Source: Mycolicibacterium rutilum
GTDB lineage: Bacteria; Actinomycetota; Actinomycetes; Mycobacteriales; Mycobacteriaceae
Assembly (NCBI RefSeq): GCF_900108565.1
Contig: NZ_LT629971.1
Location: 4,526,001-4,590,000, forward strand
DNA: 64,000 nucleotides
Direction: 5' to 3'
A program made the translations under genes and the position numbers. The notes beneath the pieces were generated by a model. That model saw nothing but the letters and a program-made list of their open reading frames with translations. It was not told the DNA's origin and ran no database searches. How positions within the stretch are numbered: the stretch's first letter is position 1; each line of letters opens with the position of its first letter. This document shows positions 28,932 through 36,681 of this stretch, piece by piece.

Positions 28932-29389
28932 CGTTCCGCGTCGCCCGCCTGCACGAGTCCGACTGGCAGCTGTTCGCCGCGATGCGGTTGCGCGCGCTGA
29001 CCGACGCGGTCGGCGAGGATGATTCGAGCTACCACGAAGAGGTGATCTTCACCGCCGCGCAGTGGCGACGCCGGCTGCGTGACCACGCGCAGTTCGCCGC
29101 GCTGCTCGAGGACCGCCCGGTCGGCCTCATCGGGGCGCAGCTGGAAAGCGCCGAGGTCGTCTACCTGTACTCGCTGTGGCTGGAGCCGACCGTCCGCGGC
29201 CGGGGACTGGCTCGCCGCCTCGTCGCCGCCGCGGTCGACTGGGCGGGCGAATGCCGGGTCCGCACAGTCAAACTGCGGGTCGCCGCCGACAACGCGGTGG
29301 CGCGCGGGGTGTACGAGAGCCTCGGGTTCAGAGCGGACGAAAACACCGCGCCTGACGGCGAGCTGGCGATGTCGCTCAGCGTGAGTTGA
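28928..29389 (+). CDS. GNAT-family N-acetyltransferase
   Basis: A 153-residue acetyl-CoA-dependent acetyltransferase. The acetyl-CoA-binding motif A is VVYLYSLWLEPTVRGRGLARRL near residues 78-99 (the RGRGLA loop), and motif B is VARGVYESLGF. The TTG at 28928 overlaps the ggt stop (TTGA) and no other start fits, so it is translationally coupled to ggt; acetylation of a product of GGT action is possible but unproven. The 3' end overlaps the convergent PH-domain gene by 14 bases. Confidence 0.85.
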   Translation: MTFRVARLHESDWQLFAAMRLRALTDAVGEDDSSYHEEVIFTAAQWRRRLRDHAQFAALLEDRPVGLIGAQLESAEVVYLYSLWLEPTVRGRGLARRLVAAAVDWAGECRVRTVKLRVAADNAVARGVYESLGFRADENTAPDGELAMSLSVS

Positions 29390-29825
29390 CGCCCTTGTAG
29401 CGTTCCAGCAGCTCACGCACGCGGTCCATCGCCGCGACCGCGCGGCCCTTGTCGACCGCCTGGATCGCCAGCACCGGAACGTACTCGTCGTCGGGCAGAT
29501 CGACGCGGGCCCAGCGTGCACCGCGCGGGAACGACACGTCGACCACGTCGGCCCACGGAATCAGCTTGTCGTTGACCAAATTTCGCACGGACAGACCGGA
29601 CGGTCCGACCCGCAGCCGGGGCCGCGCGAACAGCAGCACGACGCACGCGATCACGACCCCGAGCAACGCGATCGCGATCTGGTCGGCGGTCTGGAAGATC
29701 ACGCCGGTGGATGCGATCTTGAGCAGCGCACCGACGGTGATGTGCGCCGCGAGGATGATCACCGCGGCGCCGTAGGCGAAATAGGGCGTCAGGTGCGGCC
29801 GGATCTCGGCGTCCCAGTCGCTCAT
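29376..29825 (-). CDS. Membrane protein with bacterial PH-like domain
   Basis: A 149-residue protein with two N-terminal hydrophobic helices (about residues 16-36 and 46-66) followed by a cytoplasmic bacterial PH-like domain (RLRVGPSGLSVRNLVNDKLI, PWADVVDVSFP, VPVLAIQAVD). It matches the conserved mycobacterial protein at the Rv1417 position beside ribH. Function unknown. The ATG overlaps the ribH stop, so it is the tail of the riboflavin operon. Confidence 0.88.
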   Translation of the reverse strand: MSDWDAEIRPHLTPYFAYGAAVIILAAHITVGALLKIASTGVIFQTADQIAIALLGVVIACVVLLFARPRLRVGPSGLSVRNLVNDKLIPWADVVDVSFPRGARWARVDLPDDEYVPVLAIQAVDKGRAVAAMDRVRELLERYKGVNSR

Positions 29826-30301
29826 CCGTCCGACCGGATCTGCCGTAGGGTCAGCGCCGTCGACAACGCGGCCGCGGCGGCCTGCGCGCCCTTGTCCTCG
29901 CCCGACGACGGCAGCCCCGCCCGGTCCAGGGCCTGCTGTTCGGTGTTCACGGTCAGCACGCCGTTGGCGACCGGTGTCGACGAGTCCAGCGACACCCGGG
30001 TCAGGCCCTGGGTGACCGCATCGCAGACGTAGTCGAAATGCGGTGTCTCGCCGCGGATCACCACGCCCAGCGCGACGACCGCGTCGTGCTGGGCGGCCAA
30101 TGCCTGTGCCACCACCGGGATTTCGATGGCGCCCAGCACGCGGGCCACCGTCGGGTTGTCGATGCCGGCGTCGGAGGCGACCTTGCGCGCGCCGTCGAGC
30201 AGTGCGTCGCAGATGGTCTGGTGCCAGGTGCTGGCGACGATGGCCAGTTTCAGTCCCGACGCGTCCAGCTGCGGAAGATCGGGAACCCCTTCACCGCTCA
30301 C
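29822..30301 (-). CDS. ribH: 6,7-dimethyl-8-ribityllumazine synthase
   Basis: A 159-residue enzyme condensing 3,4-dihydroxy-2-butanone-4-phosphate with the ribitylaminopyrimidine, the penultimate riboflavin step. The signature AIVASTWHQTICDALLDGA near residue 20 and the catalytic region GVVIRGETPHFDYVCDAVTQ near residue 82 (active-site His) are intact. It overlaps the ribBA stop upstream by four bases. Confidence 0.95.
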   Translation of the reverse strand: MSGEGVPDLPQLDASGLKLAIVASTWHQTICDALLDGARKVASDAGIDNPTVARVLGAIEIPVVAQALAAQHDAVVALGVVIRGETPHFDYVCDAVTQGLTRVSLDSSTPVANGVLTVNTEQQALDRAGLPSSGEDKGAQAAAAALSTALTLRQIRSDG

Positions 30302-31629
30302 AGCGCTCCGCCGAGATCGGTGGGGCGGCGGTCACCGAGCAGGTACACGCCTTCGTCGTAGTCGGCCATGGTGGTGGCTTCGTGGTAGTCGTCGAGCCCC
30401 ACCAGATCGTGACCCATCCGGTCACGCTTGGTCATCAGGTAGCGGATGTTCTCCTTGTTGGCCCGCACCGGCAGCGGCACCCGCTCGATGATGTGCAGCC
30501 CGTAGCCGTCCAGACCGACCCGCTTGGCGGGGTTGTTGGTCAACAACCGCATCGAGCGCACCCCGAGATCGACGAGGATCTGCGCGCCGATGCCGTAGTC
30601 GCGGGCGTCGGCGGGCAGGCCGAGTTTGAGGTTGGCGTCGACGGTGTCGTCGCCGGCGTCCTGCAACTGGTAGGCCTGCAACTTGTGCATCAGCCCGATG
30701 CCGCGGCCCTCATGTCCGCGCATGTACAGCACGATGCCGCGGCCTTCGCGGGCCACCATCGCCATCGCCGCGTCCAGTTGCGGGCCGCAGTCACAGCGCT
30801 GCGAGCCGAACACGTCGCCGGTGAGGCACTCCGAGTGCACCCGCACCAGCACGTCGTGGCCGTCCGCGCCGGGACCGGCGCCAGGGTTGACGATGTCACC
30901 CTTGACCAGCGCCACATGCTCGACGTCGTCGTAGATGCTGGTGTAGCCGACCGCGCGAAACTCCCCGTGCCGCGTCGGGATACGCGCCTCGGCGATGCGC
31001 TCGATGTGCTTCTCGTGCTTGCGTCGCCACTCGATCAGATCGGCGATCGAGATCAGCGCGAGGTCGTGTTCGTCGGCGAAGATGCGCAGTTCGTCGGTCT
31101 GCGCCATCGCCCCTTCGTCCTTCTGGCTGACGATCTCGCAGATCGCGCCTGCAGGCTGCAGGCCGGCGAGCCGAGCCAGGTCCACGGCGGCCTCGGTGTG
31201 GCCGGGCCTGCGCAACACGCCGCCGTCCTTGGCCCGCAGCGGCACCACGTGGCCCGGTTTGGTGAAGTCGTCGGAGACCGCGGTCGGGTCGGCGAGCAGC
31301 CGCATCGTCGTCGCCCGGTCGGCCGCCGAAATACCGGTCCCCACACCGTTTTTCGCGTCGACGGTGACGGTGTAGGCGGTGCCGTGCTTGTCCTGGTTGA
31401 CCGCGTACATCGGCAGCAGACCCAGCCGGTCGCAGATCGCGCCGTCCAGCGGCACGCACAGGTAACCCGAGGTGTAGCGGACCATGAACGCGACGAGTTC
31501 CGGTGTCGCCTTTTCGGCGGCGAAGATCAGATCGCCCTCGTTCTCGCGATCCTCATCGTCGATGACGACGACGGCTTTTCCCGCCGCGATATCGGCGACC
31601 GCGCGCTCTATGGAGTCCAGCCTCGTCAC
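30298..31629 (-). CDS. ribBA: Bifunctional DHBP synthase / GTP cyclohydrolase II
   Basis: A 443-residue fusion supplying both riboflavin precursors. Residues 1 to about 200 are 3,4-dihydroxy-2-butanone-4-phosphate synthase, with the metal/substrate loop IDDEDRENEGDL near residue 24 and RPGHTEAAVDLARLAGL. Residues about 205 to 410 are GTP cyclohydrolase II, with zinc cysteines in HSECLTGDVFGSQRCDCGP and the RGHEGRGIGL arginine finger region. GTG 31629 is preferred over ATG 31647: CATACT lies 6 bases before it and the N-terminus then matches known RibA2 (TRLDSIERAVADIAAGKAV). Confidence 0.94.
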   Translation of the reverse strand: MTRLDSIERAVADIAAGKAVVVIDDEDRENEGDLIFAAEKATPELVAFMVRYTSGYLCVPLDGAICDRLGLLPMYAVNQDKHGTAYTVTVDAKNGVGTGISAADRATTMRLLADPTAVSDDFTKPGHVVPLRAKDGGVLRRPGHTEAAVDLARLAGLQPAGAICEIVSQKDEGAMAQTDELRIFADEHDLALISIADLIEWRRKHEKHIERIAEARIPTRHGEFRAVGYTSIYDDVEHVALVKGDIVNPGAGPGADGHDVLVRVHSECLTGDVFGSQRCDCGPQLDAAMAMVAREGRGIVLYMRGHEGRGIGLMHKLQAYQLQDAGDDTVDANLKLGLPADARDYGIGAQILVDLGVRSMRLLTNNPAKRVGLDGYGLHIIERVPLPVRANKENIRYLMTKRDRMGHDLVGLDDYHEATTMADYDEGVYLLGDRRPTDLGGAL

Positions 31630-31694
31630 CACATCAGTATGAACCACCAGGGCCGAGAACTTATTGCCGAGGTCTTGACCTGCGTCGATGACCG

Positions 31695-32303
31695 CTACCG
31701 GTCCTCGTCGTCACGGGTCCCGAGCAGCCTCTCGACGTACTTGGCGATGATGTCCACCTCGAGGTTGACCCGGGTGCCGACCTCGGCGCGGCCCAGCGTC
31801 GTCAGGTCGAGCGTGGTGGGGATCAGCGAGACCTCGAACCAGTCGTGACTGATCGCCGAGACCGTCAGCGACACCCCGTCGACGGTGATCGACCCTTTCT
31901 CGACCACATACCGCGACAACGCGGTCGGCAGCGCGATCCGCACCACTTCCCAACGCTCCGACGGAGTGCGCGCGATCACATGCCCGGTGCCGTCGACGTG
32001 GCCCTGGACGATGTGCCCGCCGAGCCGGCTGTTGACCGCGGCCGCGCGTTCCAGGTTGACGCGGCTGCCCACCCGCACACCGTCGAGGCTCGACCGGTTC
32101 AGGGTCTCCCCGATGACGTCGGTGGTGAACGCGCCGTCGGACCGGACGTCGACCACGGTCAGGCAGACGCCGTTGACCGCGATCGAGTCGCCGTGTCCGG
32201 CGTCGGACGTCACCACCGGGCCGCGGATGGCCAGCCGGACCGAGTCACCGAGATCTTGCTTCTCGACGACCTCGCCCACTTCTTCGACGATTCCGGTGAA
32301 CAC
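31695..32303 (-). CDS. ribE: Riboflavin synthase alpha subunit
   Basis: A 202-residue enzyme dismutating two lumazines to riboflavin. Two tandem lumazine-binding repeats are visible: MFTGIVEEVG...GDSIAVNGVCLTV (residues 1-90) and GHIVQGHVDGTG...GSITVDGVSLTV (residues 95-185). GTG 32303 lies 6 bases after TAGTCT (32310-32315), a leaderless start. M. tuberculosis calls this gene ribC. It leads the ribE-ribBA-ribH-PH unit and is divergent from lprG. No FMN riboswitch is seen, and the promoter leaves no leader to hold one. Confidence 0.95.
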   Translation of the reverse strand: MFTGIVEEVGEVVEKQDLGDSVRLAIRGPVVTSDAGHGDSIAVNGVCLTVVDVRSDGAFTTDVIGETLNRSSLDGVRVGSRVNLERAAAVNSRLGGHIVQGHVDGTGHVIARTPSERWEVVRIALPTALSRYVVEKGSITVDGVSLTVSAISHDWFEVSLIPTTLDLTTLGRAEVGTRVNLEVDIIAKYVERLLGTRDDEDR

Positions 32304-32309
32304 GTCGTC

Positions 32310-32457
32310 AGACTATCCAGACCGCTCGGCGCTCACCGGAGCGCCGACGCACAGTCACCGGCCGATGTGGCGAAACTGCAGCTCAGCAGGCATGCTTGCA
32401 GGTACCATCCGCCCCCGCGCACGGACTCGGCGCGGCCGGACCCTCTACGATGCACTC
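32310..32457. promoter_or_regulatory. Divergent leaderless promoters of ribE and lprG with a central imperfect palindrome
   Basis: On the minus strand TAGTCT (32310-32315) serves ribE; on the plus strand TACGAT (32446-32451) is 6 bases before the lprG ATG. Between them GCAGGCATGCTTGC (32386-32399) is a 14-base palindrome with one mismatched pair on each side of the GCATGC centre, a possible regulator site. Inference only. Confidence 0.45.
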
Positions 32458-33156
32458 ATGCGCTCCCGCCTGTTGGCGATCTTCGCCGCCCTTGTCTTTG
32501 CTGTCGCCTTCCTGTCCAGCTGCTCGAAGTCGGATGAGTCCGCCAAGGACCTGCCTGATGCGGCGACGCTGCTGCAGCAGTCCAGCGATACCACCAAGAA
32601 CCAGACGAGCGTGCACCTGCGGCTGACGGTGCAGGGCACGATCGAGCAGCTGCCGATCGAGTCGCTCGAGGGTGACCTGACCAACGTCCCGGCGGTCGCC
32701 GCCCAGGGCAAGGCCAACATCAACTTCCTCGGCCAGCGTCTCGAGGGCATCGAGTTCGTGGTGTTCGACGGAATCCTCTACGGCGCGATCAACGCCGGCG
32801 GCCAGCTCCAGGACTTCGGGCCGGCGGCCGAGGTGTACGACGCGTCGGCGATCTTGAGCCCCGAAAAGGGCCTGGCCAACATCCTCGCCAACTTCTCCGA
32901 TCCCGAGGCCGACGGCCGCGAGACGCTCAACGGCGTCGAGACCGTCCGGATCACCGGGAACGTCAGCGCCGACGCGGTCAACAAGATCGCGCCGCAGATC
33001 GGCGCGACCGGTCCGGTGCCCGGAACCGCCTGGATCGCCGAGGAGGGCGACCACGAACTGATGCAGGCCAAGCTGGAACCGTCGTCGGGCAACAGCGTGA
33101 CGATGACGATGACGGACTGGGGTAAGCCGGTGACGGTCACCAAGCCCGCCGCCTGA
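32458..33156 (+). CDS. lprG: Lipoprotein LprG (lipid/lipoarabinomannan carrier)
   Basis: A 232-residue lipoprotein of the LppX/LprAFG family. Signal peptide RSRLLAIFAALVFAVAFLSSC ends at a lipobox LSSC, lipidated at residue 22. The mature domain (LPDAATLLQQSSDTTKNQTS, then a beta-sheet cradle) binds triacylated glycolipids and triacylglycerol in M. tuberculosis. It overlaps the downstream efflux gene (TGATG), forming the known lprG-p55 operon that exports lipids to the outer envelope and affects drug tolerance. Leaderless start after TACGAT. Confidence 0.95.
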   Translation: MRSRLLAIFAALVFAVAFLSSCSKSDESAKDLPDAATLLQQSSDTTKNQTSVHLRLTVQGTIEQLPIESLEGDLTNVPAVAAQGKANINFLGQRLEGIEFVVFDGILYGAINAGGQLQDFGPAAEVYDASAILSPEKGLANILANFSDPEADGRETLNGVETVRITGNVSADAVNKIAPQIGATGPVPGTAWIAEEGDHELMQAKLEPSSGNSVTMTMTDWGKPVTVTKPAA

Positions 33157-34727
33157 TGCCGACCTCGGAGTCAGTGGTCGCGGGGTCCGTCGCGACCAAC
33201 CGCCGGATCGCGATCAGCGCGGGCAGCCTCGCGGTACTGCTCGGGGCGCTCGACACCTACGTGGTCGTCGCGATCATCCGCGACATCATCGTCGACCTGC
33301 AGATCCCGATCAATCAGCTGCAGCGGGTGACCCCGATCATCACCTGCTACCTGCTCGGCTACATCGCGGCGATGCCGCTGCTGGGCCGCGCGTCGGACCG
33401 GTTCGGCCGCAAGTTCATCCTGCAGCTGAGCCTGGCCGGTTTCGCGGTCGGCTCGGTGGTCACCGCGCTCTCCAACGACCTGGTGCCGATGGTGATCGGC
33501 CGCACGATCCAGGGTGTCGCCAGCGGCGCCCTGCTGCCGGTGACGCTGGCGCTGGCCGCCGACCTGTGGGCCAGCCGCAACCGGGCCTCGGTGCTCGGCG
33601 GGATCGGCGCGGCGCAGGAACTGGGCAGCGTGCTGGGCCCGCTGTACGGCATCGCGGTGGTCGCTGCGCTCAACACCTGGCGCGACGTGTTCTGGATCAA
33701 TGTTCCGCTGGCCGCCGTCGCGATGGTGCTGATCCACTTCAGCCTGCCGGGCCGGCTGAAACCCGAAGAGCCCGAACGTGTCGACGTCGTCGGCGGCGTG
33801 CTGCTGGCCGTCGCGCTGGGCCTCACGGTGATCGGGCTGTACAACCCCGCGCCCGACGGCCGCAAGATCCTGCCCGACTACGGATTGCCGGTGCTGGTGG
33901 GTGCCGCCGTCGCCCTGATCGCGTTCTTCGTGTGGGAACGCTTCGCCCGCACCCGGCTGATCGAACCGGCAGGCGTGCACTTCCGGCCGTTCCTGGCTGC
34001 GCTCGGCGCCTCGCTGTGCGCGGGGGCGGCGCTGATGGTGACGCTGGTCAACGTCGAGCTGTTCGGTCAGGGCGTGCTCGGCAAGGACCAGACCGAGGCC
34101 GTCCTGCTGTTGCTGCGGTTCCTGATCGCCCTGCCGATCGGCGCCGTGATCGGCGGCTGGCTGGCCAGCCGCATCGGCGACCGGATCGTGGCGTTCGTCG
34201 GGCTGATGATCGCCGCGGGCGGCTACTGGCTGATCTCGAACTGGCGGATCGACCTGCTGTCGGCCCACCATGACCTCGGCTTCATCACCCTGCCGGTGCT
34301 CGACACCGACCTGGCGATCGCCGGGTTCGGGCTCGGCCTGGTCATCGGTCCGCTGACCTCGGCGACGCTGCGGGTGGTGCCGGCAGCGCAGCACGGCATC
34401 GCCTCGGCGGCCGTGGTGGTCGCGCGAATGGTCGGCATGCTCATCGGGCTGGCCGCCTTGACCGCGTGGGGCCTGTACCGGCTCAACCAGCACCTGCAGA
34501 CGCTGCCGTTCCCGGCGGGCGCGGACACCCTCGCCGAACGGCTGGCCGCCGAGGCCGACCGCTACCGCGAGGCCTACGTGCTGCAGTACGGCGACATCTT
34601 CCTGGTCACCGTCGGGGTTTGTGTGGTGGGCGCCCTGCTGGGCCTGTTGATCAGCGGCAAGAACGAGCACGCCGACGAAGTGGACACCCCGGAGCAGCAG
34701 CCGGTGGGCCGCCACCAGCGCGGCTGA
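33156..34727 (+). CDS. p55: MFS transporter P55 (lipid/drug exporter)
   Basis: A 523-residue major facilitator with about fourteen hydrophobic helices. The MFS loop motif GRASDRFGRKFILQLS lies near residue 75 between helices 2 and 3, and LGSVLGPLYGI in helix 5 is an antiporter-type motif. The acidic tail extends beyond the last helix. M. tuberculosis P55 (Rv1410c) works with LprG to move triacylglycerol and related lipids across the membrane. The start overlaps the lprG stop. Confidence 0.94.
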   Translation: MPTSESVVAGSVATNRRIAISAGSLAVLLGALDTYVVVAIIRDIIVDLQIPINQLQRVTPIITCYLLGYIAAMPLLGRASDRFGRKFILQLSLAGFAVGSVVTALSNDLVPMVIGRTIQGVASGALLPVTLALAADLWASRNRASVLGGIGAAQELGSVLGPLYGIAVVAALNTWRDVFWINVPLAAVAMVLIHFSLPGRLKPEEPERVDVVGGVLLAVALGLTVIGLYNPAPDGRKILPDYGLPVLVGAAVALIAFFVWERFARTRLIEPAGVHFRPFLAALGASLCAGAALMVTLVNVELFGQGVLGKDQTEAVLLLLRFLIALPIGAVIGGWLASRIGDRIVAFVGLMIAAGGYWLISNWRIDLLSAHHDLGFITLPVLDTDLAIAGFGLGLVIGPLTSATLRVVPAAQHGIASAAVVVARMVGMLIGLAALTAWGLYRLNQHLQTLPFPAGADTLAERLAAEADRYREAYVLQYGDIFLVTVGVCVVGALLGLLISGKNEHADEVDTPEQQPVGRHQRG

Positions 34728-34736
34728 CGGCGCCGC

Positions 34737-34889
34737 TCAGCAGCGCTCGAGGCCGCGGGCCAACAGCTGGGGTTCGGGTTCTGGGACCTCCTCGACGGGA
34801 GGCTGCCTGCGCAAGACGTCGCAGATCAACGCCTTGACGCTACGGGGAACCATCGGGGGGTCGCTGAGCCAGTCCTGCAGTGCAGTCAT
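34737..34889 (-). CDS. Small 50-residue protein, unknown function
   Basis: A compact frame with ATG at 34889 and TGA at 34737-34739. AAAGGA lies seven bases before the ATG, a strong ribosome-binding site. The product starts MTALQDWLSDPPMVPRSVKA, continues with a helix-like LICDVLRRQ, then an acidic Pro-rich stretch (PPVEEVPEPEPQ), and ends LARGLERC with a C-terminal Cys. There is no membrane segment. It fills the gap between convergent p55 and the divergent DJ-1 gene. Coding status is inferred from the ribosome-binding site and composition; I recognise no family. Confidence 0.6.
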   Translation of the reverse strand: MTALQDWLSDPPMVPRSVKALICDVLRRQPPVEEVPEPEPQLLARGLERC

Positions 34890-35029
34890 GGGTCATCCTT
34901 TGTTCGTGCTCACCAGCGCGCACATCGTCGGTGAAAGCGCGATCCGGGGCCGTGCGGTCCCGTCTGAGACGAGTGTACCGATCAAATTCGCCCAGGTTGA
35001 CTGCTCGTCACGCCGGGTATGCGTGGACC
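34890..35029. promoter_or_regulatory. Divergent promoter region of the 50-residue protein and DJ-1 genes
   Basis: The 140 bases hold TTGACT (34997-35002) and TATGCG (35018-35023), the latter 6 bases before the DJ-1 ATG; spacing between hexamers is 15 bases, slightly short. No clear minus-strand promoter hexamer was found for the small gene. Confidence 0.35.
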
Positions 35030-35584
35030 ATGGCTGATTCATTGACTGGCAAGAAGATTGCGTTCCTCGTCGCACTCGAGGGCGTCGAACAGGTCGAGCT
35101 GACCGAACCCTGGAAGGCCGTCGAGCAGGCCGGTGGCACACCCGAACTCGTGTCGACGGAAGTGGGCAAGGTCCAGGCCTTCAACCACCTCACCCCCGCC
35201 GACACGTTCGAGGCCGACAAGGCCGCCGACTCGGTGTCGGCGTCCGATTACGCGGCTCTGGTGCTGCCCGGCGGCGTCGCCAACCCCGACAACCTGCGCA
35301 CCAACACCGCCGCCGTCGCGTTCGCGAAGGGCTTCTTCGACGCGGGCAAACCGGTCGCGGTGATCTGCCACGGCCCGTGGACGCTGATCGAGGCCGACGT
35401 GGTGCGCGGCCGCACCATGACCTCCTGGCCCAGCGTAAAGACCGACCTCGTCAACGCCGGCGCCAACTGGGTCGACGACGAGGTCGTCGAATGTTCGCGC
35501 GGGGCAAACACTTTGGTGTCCAGCCGAAAGCCCGACGACCTGCCCGCGTTCTGCAACACGCTGGTGAGCGCTTTCGCCAAGTAG
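35030..35584 (+). CDS. DJ-1/PfpI family protein (class I glutamine amidotransferase-like)
   Basis: A 184-residue protein of the DJ-1/PfpI fold. The nucleophile elbow VAVICHGPWTLIEADVV near residue 110 carries the conserved Cys, and the Glu that pairs with it lies in ALEGVEQVELTEPWKAV near residue 18. DYAALVLPGGVANPDNLR is typical. PfpI-type members include glyoxalase-like deglycases and general stress proteins; the exact activity here is not known. No signal peptide. Confidence 0.9.
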   Translation: MADSLTGKKIAFLVALEGVEQVELTEPWKAVEQAGGTPELVSTEVGKVQAFNHLTPADTFEADKAADSVSASDYAALVLPGGVANPDNLRTNTAAVAFAKGFFDAGKPVAVICHGPWTLIEADVVRGRTMTSWPSVKTDLVNAGANWVDDEVVECSRGANTLVSSRKPDDLPAFCNTLVSAFAK

Positions 35585-35630
35585 CGGAAACCCGGCCCGC
35601 ACATGCGTCCGCGTCGGTAACGTCGCCGCC

Positions 35631-36680
35631 ATGCTCATCGCCGCGCTGCGCGACATGCAGTGGAGAAAGCGGCGTTTCGCCATCGCGGTGGTGAGCACGG
35701 CGATCATCTTCGGGATGACGCTGGTTCTCACCGGGCTGGCCAAGGGCTTCCAGACCGAGGCCGAACGCACCGTCGACGCCCTCGGCGTGGACCAGTTCGT
35801 GATCAAGGCGGGCGCATCGGGCCCGTTCGTCGGCGCCACCCCGTTCGCGCCGGTCGAGTTGCGCCGCATCGCGCGGGCGCCCGGCGTCGAAGCGGCCGCG
35901 CCGCTGGCCTACGCGGGCGGCACGGCCACCCTCGACGGCGACACCCGCAACGTCGACATCTTCGGCGCCCCGGAGCAGGGCCCGGGAATGCCCGCGGTGA
36001 TCGAGGGCCGCGTGCCGCGCGCCGCCGACGAGGTCGCGGTGTCGACGACGTTGGGCCGCAATGTCGGCGACGAAGTCGAAATCGCCTCGCGCAGGCTGAC
36101 GGTCACCGGCCTGGTGGACAACTCGACCGCGCTGGCGAACCTGCCCAACGTGTTCCTGACCACCGAAGGCGCCCAGCAGTTGGTCTACGGCGGCGAGCCG
36201 CTCGTGGCGTCGATCGGTGTCCGCGGCTCGCTTCAGCAGGTGCCCGAGGGCTACCGCGTCGCCGACCGGGCGGGCGCGATCGAGGATCTGTTGCGGCCGC
36301 TGCGGGTCGCGGTGAACTCGATCACCATCGTGGCGATCCTGCTGTGGATCGTCGCGGCGCTGATCGTGGGCTCGGTGGTGTATCTGTCGGCGCTCGAGCG
36401 GCTGCGCGACTTCGCGGTGTTCAAGGCGATCGGTGTGCCGACCCGGTCGGTGATGGCCGGGCTGGCGCTGCAGGCCGTGATCGTGGCGCTGCTGGCCGCG
36501 CTGGTCGGCGCCGGCCTGTCGCTGCTGCTCGGCCCCCTGTTCCCGATGCAGGTGATCGTGCCGACCGAGGCGTTTGTCGCGCTGCCGGTGATCGCGGTGG
36601 TGATCGGGTTGCTGGCCAGCGCGGCCGGGTTGCGGCGCGCGGTGAAGGTCGACCCGGCGCTGGCGTTCGGGGGTCCCTGA
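35631..36680 (+). CDS. FtsX-like ABC transporter permease
   Basis: A 349-residue permease of the MacB/FtsX type: an N-terminal helix (about residues 17-37), a large extracytoplasmic domain (about 40-225), then three helices near 230-255, 275-300 and 310-335. ATG 35631 lies 7 bases after TAACGT. The ATPase gene starts after a single base, so the two form one transporter. The arrangement resembles M. tuberculosis Rv0072-Rv0073, annotated as glutamine transport; a MacB-like export or mechanotransmission role fits the permease fold better. Confidence 0.88.
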   Translation: MLIAALRDMQWRKRRFAIAVVSTAIIFGMTLVLTGLAKGFQTEAERTVDALGVDQFVIKAGASGPFVGATPFAPVELRRIARAPGVEAAAPLAYAGGTATLDGDTRNVDIFGAPEQGPGMPAVIEGRVPRAADEVAVSTTLGRNVGDEVEIASRRLTVTGLVDNSTALANLPNVFLTTEGAQQLVYGGEPLVASIGVRGSLQQVPEGYRVADRAGAIEDLLRPLRVAVNSITIVAILLWIVAALIVGSVVYLSALERLRDFAVFKAIGVPTRSVMAGLALQAVIVALLAALVGAGLSLLLGPLFPMQVIVPTEAFVALPVIAVVIGLLASAAGLRRAVKVDPALAFGGP

Positions 36681-36681
36681 C

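Noticed and set aside
32304..32457. FMN riboswitch upstream of the riboflavin genes
   Set aside because: None of the conserved RFN element segments is present, and the predicted ribE transcript begins at its start codon.
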